Shown here one piece after another: positions 16,486 to 26,302 of a DNA stretch of 40,051 nt; within the stretch, counting starts at the first letter, position 1; each line of letters opens with the position of its first letter. A model generated the notes under the pieces. It saw nothing but the letters and a program-made list of their open reading frames with translations. It searched no databases and had not been told where the DNA came from. The position numbers were made by a program, and so were the translations under genes. Source of the stretch: an uncultured Pelagibacteraceae bacterium (GTDB lineage Bacteria; Pseudomonadota; Alphaproteobacteria; Pelagibacterales; Pelagibacteraceae); the NCBI GenBank assembly GCA_902516625.1, contig CABXYU010000007.1, positions 1-40,051 of the forward strand. Reading direction: 5' to 3'.

Positions 16486-17561
16486 TAGTATTTACTATCG
16501 CTCTTGACTATATCAACATTGTGAACCATGCTCTCATAAAAACCAGCTTTTGTAATTTTAACAAATTTAGGTTTATCTCTTAAATATTTTATTTGTCTAG
16601 ATCCTAAATAGCCCATTGATGATTTCAAACCACCAATTAATTTAAATATTATGCTTTCCACGTCACCTTTATATTTTGCAAATCCCTCAACACCTTCAGG
16701 TACATATTTTGAGAGATCTTTTTGCTTTGATTGAAAATATCTGTCAGCAGACCCCTTATTCATAGCTCCTACTGAACCCATGCCTCTAAAACTTTTATAC
16801 AATTTTCCATTCCTTTTTACTAATTTACCGGGTGTTTCGTCAGTTCCTGCAAATAAGGAACCAATCATTACAGCATCAGCACCAGCAGCAAATGCTTTTG
16901 CTAAATCGCCAGAATATTTAATTCCTCCATCTGAAATTATTTTAACATCCTTTTTTTTTATACCGTTTCTTACATTCAAAATTGCACTAAGTTGAGGTAC
17001 ACCTATACCTGCCACTAATCGTGTTGTACAAATTGATCCTGGTCCAATACCAACTTTTATTACATCCACTCCTAACTTAAGTAAAAATTTGGCAGCCTCT
17101 GGCGTTGCAATATTTCCTGCGCACAATACAGTATCTTTATTTTTAATTTTTTTTATATATTTGATCATCTCTGATACCTTTTTCGTATGACCATGCGCCG
17201 TATCTACTACGATCATATCAATTTGTTCGCTGAGTATCACTTCAGCTCTTTTAAATTCTTTAAATCCAGCGCCAACAGCTGCACCAACTTTAAGTTTTTG
17301 TTTTTTTACTTTTTTTATTTCTAATAATTGTTTTTTAATATCTAAATTTCGATGAATAATTCCTAAACCACCAGCTTTAGCTATTGCAATAGCCATTTTA
17401 CTTTCTGTGACAGTATCCATTGCTGAGGAAAGAAGTGGAATTTTAAGTTTCAGTGTTTTCGATAGCTTTATACTAGTGTCTACCTCAGAAGGTAATATTT
17501 CTGAGTATTTTGGCATCAGTGTTACATCGTCAAAGGTAAGTGCTTCTTTTATAGGAACCAT
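16485..17561 (-). CDS. guaB: IMP dehydrogenase lacking the CBS (Bateman) module
   Basis: A 358-residue IMP dehydrogenase, about 130 residues shorter than typical 485-500 residue enzymes. The catalytic barrel is intact: [14 protein letters not shown] at the N-terminus, catalytic C178 in [28 protein letters not shown] and the flap near [14 protein letters not shown]. The regulatory CBS pair normally inserted after about residue 85-90 is absent, and the barrel continues directly through a lysine-rich linker (81-97). It oxidises IMP to XMP for guaA downstream. Loss of the module should remove nucleotide-dependent regulation. GMP reductase is the main alternative for short members, but the operon and the IMPDH-like flap favour GuaB. 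Confidence 0.88.
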   Translation of the reverse strand: MVPIKEALTFDDVTLMPKYSEILPSEVDTSIKLSKTLKLKIPLLSSAMDTVTESKMAIAIAKAGGLGIIHRNLDIKKQLLEIKKVKKQKLKVGAAVGAGFKEFKRAEVILSEQIDMIVVDTAHGHTKKVSEMIKYIKKIKNKDTVLCAGNIATPEAAKFLLKLGVDVIKVGIGPGSICTTRLVAGIGVPQLSAILNVRNGIKKKDVKIISDGGIKYSGDLAKAFAAGADAVMIGSLFAGTDETPGKLVKRNGKLYKSFRGMGSVGAMNKGSADRYFQSKQKDLSKYVPEGVEGFAKYKGDVESIIFKLIGGLKSSMGYLGSRQIKYLRDKPKFVKITKAGFYESMVHNVDIVKSDSKY

Positions 17562-17598
17562 GATCTTTTATATATGATTCCTTTTAAATTTAAAGTCT

Positions 17599-18210
17599 CT
17601 ATCTTAAATTTTTACAAATTATAAAACTCTCTTTAGAATCTTTCCGACTAGATTTAGGTTTGAAAACCTTAACTTCTTTAAAATTTTTTTTAGCTAGTGC
17701 GACAATTTCATTAAATGTTCTACCCATAAATATTTTTGAAATAAAAAAACCTTTTTCATTTATTATCTCTTTTGCAAAAATCATTGCTTCTTTACATAAT
17801 TCTCCTGTTTGAATAGAATCTATGTCTTTTATTCCTGTTGTATTGATTGCCATGTCTGAGATAACAACGTCTGGTTTTTTACTTAGACTTTCTTTAATTT
17901 TATTTTGAGTAAAAGTTTCAGTAAAATCCCCTTTAATCTGAATGGTGTTTTCAATATTTATCATTTCTTTTAAATCAATTGATATGATCTTTCCATTTTT
18001 AAGAATCTTAGAGACATATTGAGACCAACTTCCTGGAGCGGCACCAATATCAACTACACACATACCATTTTTAAAAATTTTGAATTTTTCATTAATTTCA
18101 ATAAGTTTATATGCTGATCTCGCTCTATATCCATCAACTTTAGATTGACGAACATACGTATCTCTTCTTTGTTTATTTACCCAATTTTTTGAAATTTTAT
18201 TTTTTTTCAA
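17599..18210 (-). CDS. rlmE: 23S rRNA 2'-O-ribose U2552 methyltransferase
   Basis: A 203-residue FtsJ/RrmJ-family methyltransferase that modifies the A-loop of 23S rRNA late in 50S assembly. The SAM site VVDIGAAPGSWSQYV (about 52-66) and the K-D-K-E catalytic tetrad (K35, D119, K159, E194) are all visible. The chosen start is TTG at 18210, directly after the TGA of the upstream glycosyltransferase gene; no in-frame ATG precedes the conserved region. A 37-bp gap separates it from guaB. Confidence 0.9.
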   Translation of the reverse strand: MKKNKISKNWVNKQRRDTYVRQSKVDGYRARSAYKLIEINEKFKIFKNGMCVVDIGAAPGSWSQYVSKILKNGKIISIDLKEMINIENTIQIKGDFTETFTQNKIKESLSKKPDVVISDMAINTTGIKDIDSIQTGELCKEAMIFAKEIINEKGFFISKIFMGRTFNEIVALAKKNFKEVKVFKPKSSRKDSKESFIICKNLR

Positions 18211-19122
18211 TCAACTACTAAATCTTAAGCTTTTATGTATTTTTTTTTTATCTAAAGTTTCTATTTGAATTTGTACACTTTTATCTACTCTCATGTCTTT
18301 ATTGTCTTTCCAAATTCCTGCAGCCAAGTGCATTATACCTATTTTATAATTTGGTAAGTAAGGTTCTACAAAGGTATTTTTTTGATCATCGTATTTTGGA
18401 AGTAGATTGCTTGTAATCCAATTGCAATTTAGTGGCAGAAACTCAGTTTCAATATTGTCTATATAAACTGACATATTAATTGCTAATCCCTCTGAGCCAA
18501 AAATATTTCCTGCTTTTAAAGTTTTCGATAAATTATTTTGCCAGCTACTCCATCCCTTTGAGTCTCTCTCTAATGAAAAAACTCCAATATTGATATGTGG
18601 AGCGAATGCTAATTTTCTAGCATTTTTATAACCAATATTTGATTTTACCGCATGTTTGAAGTTTTGGGATTTAATAATTGCCAGTTTTCCAAATAGCCAA
18701 TTTACTTTTGAAGTAATTTTATATCCTGGACCAAGTGTTTGGGTGATACCTAATTTTCCATTATCACAGGCTTTAAAATACAACTCAACACAATTCCAAT
18801 CATTTACCCAAGCATCACAATCAATCCAAAGGTACTTTTCATAATTAGGAAAATAATTTGGAAGAAACGCTCTCGAAACCTGACTTTTAAGCCACTCTTT
18901 TCCTTGCACCTTATTTTCTGGAACTTTGATATCCCATTCTGCAGATTTAATTTCATCTACATTCTTTGATATCTTTTCTTTTTGTTCTTTTGTTAATCCT
19001 GCATCTAAAATACAAATTGCTATTTTTTCACTCTCTTTAAATCTTTTAATAGAATCTATAAGTTCTTCTAATAATGGAAAGTAATTAGCATCAGCTAATG
19101 AAACAATAACATTTTTTTTCAT
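18211..19122 (-). CDS. GT8-like glycosyltransferase
   Basis: A 303-residue nucleotide-sugar-dependent transferase resembling family GT8. It has an N-terminal donor-binding fold (VIVSLADANYFPLLEELIDS), a DxD metal-binding motif in WIDCDAWV (about residue 101), NIGVFSL in the middle and a late HLAAGIWKD segment equivalent to the HxxGxxKPW motif of GT8. The start at 19122 (TGATG overlap with pssA) is preferred over the TTG three bases upstream. It probably decorates a lipid or polysaccharide; location among phospholipid genes suggests an envelope role. Acceptor and sugar are unknown. Confidence 0.7.
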   Translation of the reverse strand: MKKNVIVSLADANYFPLLEELIDSIKRFKESEKIAICILDAGLTKEQKEKISKNVDEIKSAEWDIKVPENKVQGKEWLKSQVSRAFLPNYFPNYEKYLWIDCDAWVNDWNCVELYFKACDNGKLGITQTLGPGYKITSKVNWLFGKLAIIKSQNFKHAVKSNIGYKNARKLAFAPHINIGVFSLERDSKGWSSWQNNLSKTLKAGNIFGSEGLAINMSVYIDNIETEFLPLNCNWITSNLLPKYDDQKNTFVEPYLPNYKIGIMHLAAGIWKDNKDMRVDKSVQIQIETLDKKKIHKSLRFSS

Positions 19123-19925
19123 CAAAGCTCGTCTTCAAGTTCATCTTCATCTTGAATTTTGTCCTTTTCATGTCGCTTTTTAATATTTTGAAAATGAAAG
19201 AAACTTATTGGTAATAAAACTAAATAAACAATAGTGCTTATTGCAATTACATTAAAAGTATAAATTAATAGTAAACCAAAAAATAAAACTATTCCAAATA
19301 GTAAGAAAATTGTTGTTTTTCTTGGGATAACTATTTTTTTAAAAGAATAAGTTGGAAATTTACTTATTAATAAAAATGAAGTTATTATAAAAAATATAGG
19401 CACAACTATTTCATAATTAATTTGAAAATAATCAAAACCACTTAAACTTATTATTAAAGGTGTTAATACCAATATCCCACCTGCTGGTGATGGAACTCCT
19501 TCAAAAAAGTTATCACGCCAAGATGACTCTTGATTTGAATTAATATTAAATCTAGCTAATCTTAAAGCTACACAAATTACATAAATCAGACATAATAACC
19601 AGCCAAATCTTTCCAGAGAATTTAATTTCCAAAAATACATTATAAATGCTGGAGCAACTCCAAAACTTATCATATCAGTAAGAGAGTCTAATTCTTTTCC
19701 AACTCTAGATGTGCCTTTAATTAATCTTGCTATTCTTCCATCAAGACCATCTATCAAAGCTGCAAAAATTATTGCTATTATCGCGTAATCAAATCTACCA
19801 TCAAGTGCAAACCTTATAGAAGATAAACCAATGCAAACACCAATAAGTGTCAACATATTTGGTAAAATCATTCTAGCATTTTTTTTTTCTGCAACAATTT
19901 TAAGATTATTTTTTTTTGGTTCCAT
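19122..19925 (-). CDS. pssA: CDP-diacylglycerol-serine O-phosphatidyltransferase
   Basis: A 267-residue integral membrane enzyme making phosphatidylserine from CDP-diacylglycerol and serine. The CDP-alcohol phosphotransferase signature is complete: D62-G63-x2-A66-R67-x8-G76-x3-D80-x3-D84, followed by several hydrophobic helices and a charged C-terminal tail. The adjacent psd gene, one base upstream, performs the next step, which supports phosphatidylserine synthase over phosphatidylglycerophosphate synthase. Confidence 0.93.
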   Translation of the reverse strand: MEPKKNNLKIVAEKKNARMILPNMLTLIGVCIGLSSIRFALDGRFDYAIIAIIFAALIDGLDGRIARLIKGTSRVGKELDSLTDMISFGVAPAFIMYFWKLNSLERFGWLLCLIYVICVALRLARFNINSNQESSWRDNFFEGVPSPAGGILVLTPLIISLSGFDYFQINYEIVVPIFFIITSFLLISKFPTYSFKKIVIPRKTTIFLLFGIVLFFGLLLIYTFNVIAISTIVYLVLLPISFFHFQNIKKRHEKDKIQDEDELEDEL

Positions 19926-19926
19926 T

Positions 19927-20574
19927 TTATTTTTTAGCTAAAAGTGTTTCTCCAGATATTGCTTTTTGACCAATTTTAACTAAAGGTTGATAATTTTCAT
20001 AATAAACATCTGCTCGACTTCCAAATCTTATCATTCCAATTCTATCACCCTGTTTTAACTCTTGATCTTTTTTAGACTCACAAACTATTCTTCTAGCTAT
20101 AAGGCCTGCTATCTGAACCACAACAACATCATTGTTCTGATTGTCTTTAATTTTATAATAATTTCTCTCATTATCTTCACTTGCCTTATCTAATGATGCA
20201 TTAAAAAATTTTCCCGGTTTATATAAAATTTCTTCAATTTTTCCTCCGCATGGAGTTCTATTTACGTGACAATCAAAAACGTTCATAAAAATACTAATTT
20301 TTTTAAATCTTTTATTCTCTAATCCTAATTCTTTTGGACCATCTACTTCTTCAACCTTAATAACCTCACCATCTGCTGGACTAACAAGAAAGTTGTCATC
20401 TTCAATTACAATCCTTTCAGGATCTCTAAAGAAGTAATAAACCCAAACAGTTATAACGAATCCAATTAAACCTAGAAAATCACTAAAACTATAAAACACT
20501 AAAGTTATAATTCCTGCGATCATTAAAAATTTATATCCCTCAGCGTGAATTTTTGGAAATATCTTACTAAACAT
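19927..20574 (-). CDS. psd: Phosphatidylserine decarboxylase proenzyme (short form)
   Basis: A 215-residue member of the short bacterial Psd group. It converts phosphatidylserine to phosphatidylethanolamine, using a pyruvoyl cofactor made by self-cleavage. The cleavage site is visible as RFGSRADVY, between G185 and S186, and the catalytic region VSPADGEV and NVFDCHVNRTP is intact. A hydrophobic N-terminal region (about 15-48) anchors it. It is the first gene of the 20574 to 13694 run and is divergent from icd across 74 bp. Confidence 0.93.
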   Translation of the reverse strand: MFSKIFPKIHAEGYKFLMIAGIITLVFYSFSDFLGLIGFVITVWVYYFFRDPERIVIEDDNFLVSPADGEVIKVEEVDGPKELGLENKRFKKISIFMNVFDCHVNRTPCGGKIEEILYKPGKFFNASLDKASEDNERNYYKIKDNQNNDVVVVQIAGLIARRIVCESKKDQELKQGDRIGMIRFGSRADVYYENYQPLVKIGQKAISGETLLAKK

Positions 20575-20584
20575 ATTCTTCTAT

Positions 20585-20614
20585 TTGATAATTTTTCATT
20601 AATATGTATATAAA
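20585..20614 (+). promoter_or_regulatory. Candidate promoter for icd
   Basis: TTGATA (20585-20590) and TATAAA (20609-20614) with an 18-base spacer lie in the 74-bp psd/icd divergent region. Start of transcription would be near 20621, leaving a leader of about 28 bases before the GTG. The DNA is very AT-rich, so chance matches are a concern. Confidence 0.45.
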
Positions 20615-20648
20615 ATCGCGAAATTCAATTAATAACATATAAATATAA

Positions 20649-21863
20649 GTGAGCAAAATTAGCGTAAAAAACCCTGTTGTGGAGTTAGATGGTGATGAAA
20701 TGACCAGAATAATATGGGATTTTATCAAAAATAAATTAATCCTTCCTTACCTTGATCTTAAAATTGAATATTACGATTTAGGGATGAAAAGTAGAGATAA
20801 TACGGATGACCAAATTACGATTGACTCTGCAAATGCAATCAAAAAATTCGGAGTGGGTATAAAATGTGCAACAATTACACCAGATGAAGCAAGAGTAGAT
20901 GAATTCAAATTAAAAAAAATGTGGAGGTCTCCGAATGGAACTATAAGAAATATCATTGGGGGCACAGTTTTCAGAGAACCAATTATTTGCTCTAATATTC
21001 CTAAGTTAGTTCCTTCATGGAAAGATTCTGTAGTCATTGGAAGACACGCTTTTGGTGATCAATATAGAGCAACAGACTTTAAAGTGCCTGGAAAAGGTAA
21101 AATGGAAATAAAATGGACTTCAGAAGATGGTAAGAGCGAGATAAAACACGAAGTTTTCAATTTTACTGGACCAGGTGTTGCTTTATCAATGTATAATTTA
21201 GATAAATCTATAGAAGACTTTGCAAGATCTTGCTTCAGCTATGGCTTAATAAAAAAGTGGCCAGTCTACCTATCTACAAAAAATACTATACTTAAGAAAT
21301 ATGATGGAAGATTTAAAGATATATTTGAGGATATTTTTAATAAAGAATTTAAGAAAAAATTCGAAGACTCTAAAATCACTTATGAGCATAGATTAATCGA
21401 TGACATGGTCGCTTGTGCAATGAAGTGGAGTGGTAAATACATATGGGCATGTAAAAATTATGATGGTGATGTTCAGTCTGACACCATGGCACAGGGATAT
21501 GGATCTCTTGGCTTGATGACGAGTACTTTGTTAACACCCGATGGAAAAATAATGGAAGCAGAAGCTGCTCACGGAACAGTCACTAGGCATTATCGAATGC
21601 ATCAACAAGGTCAAGAAACCTCAACTAACCCTATTGCTTCAATTTTTGCTTGGACTAGAGGATTGGCACATAGAGGAAAATTAGATGCAAATGATGAATT
21701 GATTAAATTTTCCAATACAATCGAAAAAGTTTGTATTGAATGTGTTGAAAGTGGATATATGACTAAAGATCTTGCAATACTAATTGGTCCATCAAGTAAG
21801 TACCTTACAACAAATCAGTTTTTAGACGTATTAGATAAAAATTTGAAAAAAAAATTAAATTAA
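20649..21863 (+). CDS. icd: NADP-dependent isocitrate dehydrogenase
   Basis: A 404-residue enzyme of the homodimeric IDH type shared with eukaryotic IDH1/2, shorter and different in sequence from the E. coli form. It oxidises isocitrate to 2-oxoglutarate in the TCA cycle and makes NADPH. Landmarks: [13 protein letters not shown] at the N-terminus, GTVFREPI (substrate binding), the metal-site region [10 protein letters not shown] and the cofactor loop [14 protein letters not shown]. Start is GTG at 20649; no other in-frame start fits the conserved N-terminus. The 3' end overlaps the convergent alaS by 9 bp. Confidence 0.95.
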   Translation: MSKISVKNPVVELDGDEMTRIIWDFIKNKLILPYLDLKIEYYDLGMKSRDNTDDQITIDSANAIKKFGVGIKCATITPDEARVDEFKLKKMWRSPNGTIRNIIGGTVFREPIICSNIPKLVPSWKDSVVIGRHAFGDQYRATDFKVPGKGKMEIKWTSEDGKSEIKHEVFNFTGPGVALSMYNLDKSIEDFARSCFSYGLIKKWPVYLSTKNTILKKYDGRFKDIFEDIFNKEFKKKFEDSKITYEHRLIDDMVACAMKWSGKYIWACKNYDGDVQSDTMAQGYGSLGLMTSTLLTPDGKIMEAEAAHGTVTRHYRMHQQGQETSTNPIASIFAWTRGLAHRGKLDANDELIKFSNTIEKVCIECVESGYMTKDLAILIGPSSKYLTTNQFLDVLDKNLKKKLN

Positions 21864-24521
21864 AGATTTAATTTTTTCAAAAGCTTCATTTATTTTATTT
21901 TTATCTTGACCTCCAGCTTGGGCAAAATCTTTTCTTCCACCCCCTCCTTTGCCGCCAATAATTTCAGAACCTAATTTTGCAAATTTGACAGCATCATATC
22001 TATCAATTAGTTTTTCAGTAATACCTACAGCTAGTCCAACTTTATCTTCACTGCTAGCAAAAACAATAATAATTCCTTCACCTAATTCTTTCTTACCATT
22101 ATCAACTAACTTTCTTAAATCTTTTGGAGGCAAATCTTTAACTGTCTGGAATCTAACTTTTATATTCTTGATAGTTTCATCATTAATAATATTCTTAGTT
22201 TTATCTTGAAGAACTGAACTAACATTTAATTGTTCAAGTTGTCTTGTAAGATTTTTTATAATTTCTTTAAGATCTTTGTTATCAACATTTGGTTTGCCTC
22301 CTAATTTAATTATTTGTGCAGATAACTCTTTAATATTTTCCTCATCTTTTTGATTAGATAAAGTTGAAAGCTTTTCTTTATTTTTGATAAAATCATCGAG
22401 TTGTTTATCTCTTAGTGCCTCAACTCTTCTAACACCTGCTGCTATTGATGATTGACTAACAGTTTTAAATTTTCCAATGTCACCAGTATTTTTTACATGA
22501 GTTCCACCACATAGCTCTGTTGAAAAATATTTATCTTTTTCCTTGCCCATTGATACTACTCGTACTTCTTCTCCATATTTTTCACCAAAAAAAGCTAGGG
22601 CACCTTTTTCTATTGCTGCTTTTGGGGTCATTATTCTTGTTGTTACATCGGTGCTATTCTTAACATATTCATTTACCAATTTATCGATGGTTATTAATTC
22701 TTCATTAGTTATTGGTTTCATGTGGCTAAAATCAAATCTTAAACGATCAGGTGCAACTAATGATCCTTTTTGCATTACATGTTTTCCTAAAGTTCTTCTC
22801 AAAGACTCGTGAAGCAAATGAGTAGCGGAATGGTAGGCTTTTAAATTTTCTCTTCTTTCCACGTCAATTTTCATTTCAACAATATCTTTAATTTTCAGTT
22901 CACCAGTTTTTAATGTTCCATAATGAACGAATAAATCTCCAAGTTTTTTTTGGGTATCTTCAACTTCAAAAGTAGAATTTCCCGAAACAATTGTTCCTTT
23001 ATCTCCTAGCTGCCCGCCTGACTCTCCATAAAATGGGGTTTGATTTGTAATTATCAAACCTTCATCACCACTAGATAAGGACTTAACTTCTTTATTTTTT
23101 TTGATCAAATTTAATATAACACCCTCAGATTGGTTAAACTCATAGCCTAAAAATTCTGTTGGCCCAATTTTATCTTTAATCGAAAACCATATTGCCTCCT
23201 CAGAGCTGTCACCAGAGCCTTTCCAATTTTTTTTTGCAAGTTCTTTCCCTTTTTTCATCAGCTCATCAAATTTTTTATGATCAACTTTTAGTGATTTATT
23301 CTTCAAAATATCCTCTGTAAGATCTAATGGAAAACCATAAGTGTCGTATAATTTAAAAGCCACATCGCCAGGTAAAACTTTATCTATTTTTGAGATTTCA
23401 TCATTTAAAATTTTGATACCTCTATCAAGTAAAACTAAGAATTTTTCTTCCTCCATTTTTAACGTCTCTTTGATCAGAGTCTCGGATCTTTCAAGTTCAG
23501 GGTAATTATCTGACATTTCTTTTTTTAAAGAGTCAAAAATTTTATAGAAGATTGGATCCTTTGATCCAAGTAAATGAGAATGTCTCATCCCTCTTCTCAT
23601 AATTCTTCTTAAAACATATCCACGTCCTTCATTTGAGGGCAAAACACCTTCAGCTAAGAGAAAAGAACTTGCTCTTAAATGGTCGGCAATAACTCTAAAG
23701 CTTGAGATATTGTTCTCTACTTGTTTTACTTTTGTAATGTCAGATATTGAACTTATCAATTTTTTAAAATGATCAGTTTGATAATTATCATGTGTCCCTT
23801 GTAAAAGAGCCGCAATTCTCTCTAATCCCATTCCTGTATCAACTGAGGGTTTTGGTAGATCTATTCTTTTATCTTTAGAAACTTGCTCATACTGCATAAA
23901 GACCAAGTTCCAAATTTCAATAAAACGATCTCCGTCCTGATCTTTGGTTCCTGGCAATCCACCTTTTAAATGATCACCATGATCGTAAAATATTTCTGAG
24001 CAAGGACCACAGGGGCCAGTTTCACCCATTGACCAAAAGTTATCTGATGTTGCAATTCTAATTATTCTATCATCACTAAAACCAGCTATTTTCTTCCAGA
24101 AATTAAAAGCCTCATCATCTTCATGAAAAACGGTCACATAAAGTCTATTTTTATCTAAGCCAAAATCTTTAGTGATTAAATTCCATGCAAGTTCAATTCC
24201 TCTTTCCTTAAAATAATCTCCAAAAGAAAAGTTTCCTAACATTTCAAAGAAAGTATGGTGTCTTGGTGTGTAACCAACATTTTCTAAATCATTATGCTTA
24301 CCACCAGCTCTGACACATTTTTGTGAAGTAGTTGCTCTTTGATAATCTCTTTTCTCTAAACCAGTAAATACATTTTTAAATTGAACCATGCCTGAGTTAG
24401 CAAACATTAATGTTGGATCATTGTTTGGGACTAAATTGCTAGACTCAACAATCTTATGGTCGTTTTTCTCGAAGTATTTTAAAAAAGTACTTCTTATTTC
24501 ATTTAATGATTTGTCCGCCAT
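21855..24521 (-). CDS. alaS: Alanyl-tRNA synthetase
   Basis: An 888-residue class II synthetase of full length. Domains in order: aminoacylation core with [18 protein letters not shown] near residue 85, a tRNA-recognition region with [16 protein letters not shown], an editing domain with the zinc-type motifs HSATH and CGGTH, and the C-Ala domain with its glycine-rich GGKGGGG segment near the end. All editing residues look intact. The stop overlaps icd by 9 bp on the opposite strand. Confidence 0.96.
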   Translation of the reverse strand: MADKSLNEIRSTFLKYFEKNDHKIVESSNLVPNNDPTLMFANSGMVQFKNVFTGLEKRDYQRATTSQKCVRAGGKHNDLENVGYTPRHHTFFEMLGNFSFGDYFKERGIELAWNLITKDFGLDKNRLYVTVFHEDDEAFNFWKKIAGFSDDRIIRIATSDNFWSMGETGPCGPCSEIFYDHGDHLKGGLPGTKDQDGDRFIEIWNLVFMQYEQVSKDKRIDLPKPSVDTGMGLERIAALLQGTHDNYQTDHFKKLISSISDITKVKQVENNISSFRVIADHLRASSFLLAEGVLPSNEGRGYVLRRIMRRGMRHSHLLGSKDPIFYKIFDSLKKEMSDNYPELERSETLIKETLKMEEEKFLVLLDRGIKILNDEISKIDKVLPGDVAFKLYDTYGFPLDLTEDILKNKSLKVDHKKFDELMKKGKELAKKNWKGSGDSSEEAIWFSIKDKIGPTEFLGYEFNQSEGVILNLIKKNKEVKSLSSGDEGLIITNQTPFYGESGGQLGDKGTIVSGNSTFEVEDTQKKLGDLFVHYGTLKTGELKIKDIVEMKIDVERRENLKAYHSATHLLHESLRRTLGKHVMQKGSLVAPDRLRFDFSHMKPITNEELITIDKLVNEYVKNSTDVTTRIMTPKAAIEKGALAFFGEKYGEEVRVVSMGKEKDKYFSTELCGGTHVKNTGDIGKFKTVSQSSIAAGVRRVEALRDKQLDDFIKNKEKLSTLSNQKDEENIKELSAQIIKLGGKPNVDNKDLKEIIKNLTRQLEQLNVSSVLQDKTKNIINDETIKNIKVRFQTVKDLPPKDLRKLVDNGKKELGEGIIIVFASSEDKVGLAVGITEKLIDRYDAVKFAKLGSEIIGGKGGGGRKDFAQAGGQDKNKINEAFEKIKSLI

Positions 24522-24571
24522 ATTTTTAAAATACAGCTTTTTTATTTTATGTCTAGATAACGATAAGGGGG

Positions 24572-24596
24572 AAAGGCGCTTATAATAAGCGCCTTT
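24572..24596 (-). terminator. Hairpin downstream of recA
   Basis: A perfect 11-bp inverted repeat (AAAGGCGCTTA / TAAGCGCCTTT) with a 3-base loop, 24 bp after the recA stop. On the minus strand only three Ts and then a C run follow, so it may stabilise the mRNA end as much as terminate. It lies between recA and alaS, which are transcribed in the same direction. Confidence 0.7.
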
Positions 24597-24620
24597 ATAA
24601 TTTAAAGATGACCTTTAATT

Positions 24621-25769
24621 TTAGTTTTTTTTAGCTGGATCAGCTTCTTTACTAGCTTCCTCTTTTTCAGCTACTTTCTTCTCTTTTTCAATCTTTTCAG
24701 GGCTAAGTGGATTTCCTTCAATCTTTTTTGAAATCACTCCAGCTTTTTCCCTAATTGCCATTTCAATCTCTGCAGCAACTTGTGGATTCTGGGCTAAATA
24801 GACTTTAGCATTTTCTCTACCTTGACCTATTTTTTCACCCTTATAAGCATACCATGCTCCTGATTTTTCAATAATGTCGGCTTTAGCGCCTAGATCTACT
24901 AACTCACCCATTTTGCTAATTCCTTTTCCATACATTAAATCAAACTCAACAACTTTAAATGGTGGTGCAACTTTATTCTTAACTACTTTTACTCTTGTAG
25001 AGTTACCAATAATTTCATCTTTATCTTTGATGGCACCAATTCTTCTAATATCCATTCTAACAGAAGAGTAAAACTTAAGCGCGTTACCACCTGATGTTGT
25101 TTCTGGACTTCCAAACATAACTCCAATTTTCATTCTAATTTGGTTAATGAAAATCATCATTGTATTTGTATTTGAAATTGAACCAGTTAATTTTCTTAAA
25201 GCCTGACTCATTAATCTTGATTGAAGACCCACATGATGATCACCCATCTCACCTTCAATTTCAGCTTTTGGAGTTAAAGCAGCAACCGAGTCAATTACAA
25301 TAACTGAAATAGACCCTGATTTTACTAATGTATCTGCTATTTCTAGCGCTTGCTCACCAGCATCTGGTTGAGAGATTAAAAGCTCCTCAGTATTTACTCC
25401 TAATTTTTTTGCATAGACTGGATCTAAAGCATGTTCGGCATCAACGAACGCACAAATTCCACCAGCTTTTTGAGCTTCAGCAACGACTTGTAATGCTAAC
25501 GTTGTTTTTCCAGAAGACTCTGGTCCATAAACTTCAACAATTCTTCCTTTAGGTAAACCACCAATTCCTAAAGCTAAATCTAAACTTAAAGATCCTGTAG
25601 ATATCGACTCGATATCCATAGCTCTTTTTTCACCCAGCTTCATAACTGAGCCTTTTCCAAAATTATCAGTTATTTGGTTAATTGCAGCATCTAGTGCCTT
25701 ATTCTTTTCTTTAATATCCATTTCTTGATCTTTAGTAGATTTAACTACTTTTAGGTTATTTTTCGTCAT
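24621..25769 (-). CDS. recA: Recombinase RecA
   Basis: A 382-residue RecA, responsible for homologous recombination and for triggering LexA/UmuD self-cleavage. Walker A is GPESSGKT (82-89); the L1/L2 DNA-binding loops and the [13 protein letters not shown] segment are intact. The C-terminal tail is rich in lysine and glutamate. A near-perfect alphaproteobacterial SOS box lies about 50 bp upstream (25819-25833), and a hairpin follows the gene. Confidence 0.97.
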   Translation of the reverse strand: MTKNNLKVVKSTKDQEMDIKEKNKALDAAINQITDNFGKGSVMKLGEKRAMDIESISTGSLSLDLALGIGGLPKGRIVEVYGPESSGKTTLALQVVAEAQKAGGICAFVDAEHALDPVYAKKLGVNTEELLISQPDAGEQALEIADTLVKSGSISVIVIDSVAALTPKAEIEGEMGDHHVGLQSRLMSQALRKLTGSISNTNTMMIFINQIRMKIGVMFGSPETTSGGNALKFYSSVRMDIRRIGAIKDKDEIIGNSTRVKVVKNKVAPPFKVVEFDLMYGKGISKMGELVDLGAKADIIEKSGAWYAYKGEKIGQGRENAKVYLAQNPQVAAEIEMAIREKAGVISKKIEGNPLSPEKIEKEKKVAEKEEASKEADPAKKN

Positions 25770-25818
25770 TTTTAGCCTCTTTTATTAATTTTTTTAACAC
25801 TCGAATCATAAGATAAAT

Positions 25819-25833
25819 GTACACATTTTGTTC
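25819..25833 (-). promoter_or_regulatory. SOS (LexA) box upstream of recA
   Basis: On the minus strand this reads GAAC-AAAATGT-GTAC, one mismatch from the alphaproteobacterial LexA site GAAC-N7-GAAC (equivalently GTTC-N7-GTTC). It shares the core ATGAGAACAAAAT with the perfect site before umuD at 28610-28624. It stands about 50 bp before the recA ATG. Confidence 0.65.
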
Positions 25834-25853
25834 TCATTAGCAAGATTTATTTA

Positions 25854-25874
25854 TTTAACCTTAAAAAGGTTAAA
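25854..25874 (-). terminator. Hairpin downstream of the TolC-type gene
   Basis: A 9-bp inverted repeat (TTTAACCTT / AAGGTTAAA) with a 3-base loop begins 3 bp after the TolC-type stop. It is AT-rich and weakly paired, so it is called with modest confidence. Confidence 0.5.
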
Positions 25875-25876
25875 TA

Positions 25877-26302
25877 TTACTTAATTTTAAGATAGTCACT
25901 GCTTAAAAGCCCAACGGCTTTTAAAAGATTAAATTGTGAAAGAATAAAATTTCTCTCTGAGTCGGCTAGAGAAATTTGAGCGTTAAGTAATAAAGAATTG
26001 GATTGAATAACTTCTAATGTAGTCCTATCTGATCCACTATTGTATTCTGCAACTATTCCCTCATTTGCAATTTCAGCAGCGTTTACTTGTGCTCTAACTG
26101 AATTTAATAAACTTTGACTTGATTGATAATTAGACCAAGCACTTGCAACATCAGTCAAATTTTTGGTTGTCATGTTTTCAAGTAGTAAATTTTTTTGCAA
26201 TTCTAAACTTTTAGATTTTTTCAAATTAGCGTAATTCTTTCCACCAGAAAAAAAAAGGCCATGTAACCGTAGCTTTAAGTGTATCTTGATCTTTTTCGTC
26301 AT
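25877..26302 (-). CDS. tolC: TolC-family outer-membrane protein, C-terminal part (separated by a frameshift)
   Basis: This frame encodes the C-terminal third of a TolC-like channel. The true homologous sequence begins at about SGGKNYANLKKSK, just after a run of nine A/T bases (26248-26256); the first 20 or so residues of the open frame, before that point, are out-of-frame noise. Removing one T from the run on the coding strand joins it smoothly to the upstream part (26226-27173) and yields one protein of about 431 residues, normal for TolC. The helical, coiled-coil-like composition and the AVGLLSSDYL ending support the family. It may be a real mutation, a slippage site, or a sequencing or assembly error. 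Confidence 0.75.
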   Translation of the reverse strand: MTKKIKIHLKLRLHGLFFSGGKNYANLKKSKSLELQKNLLLENMTTKNLTDVASAWSNYQSSQSLLNSVRAQVNAAEIANEGIVAEYNSGSDRTTLEVIQSNSLLLNAQISLADSERNFILSQFNLLKAVGLLSSDYLKIK

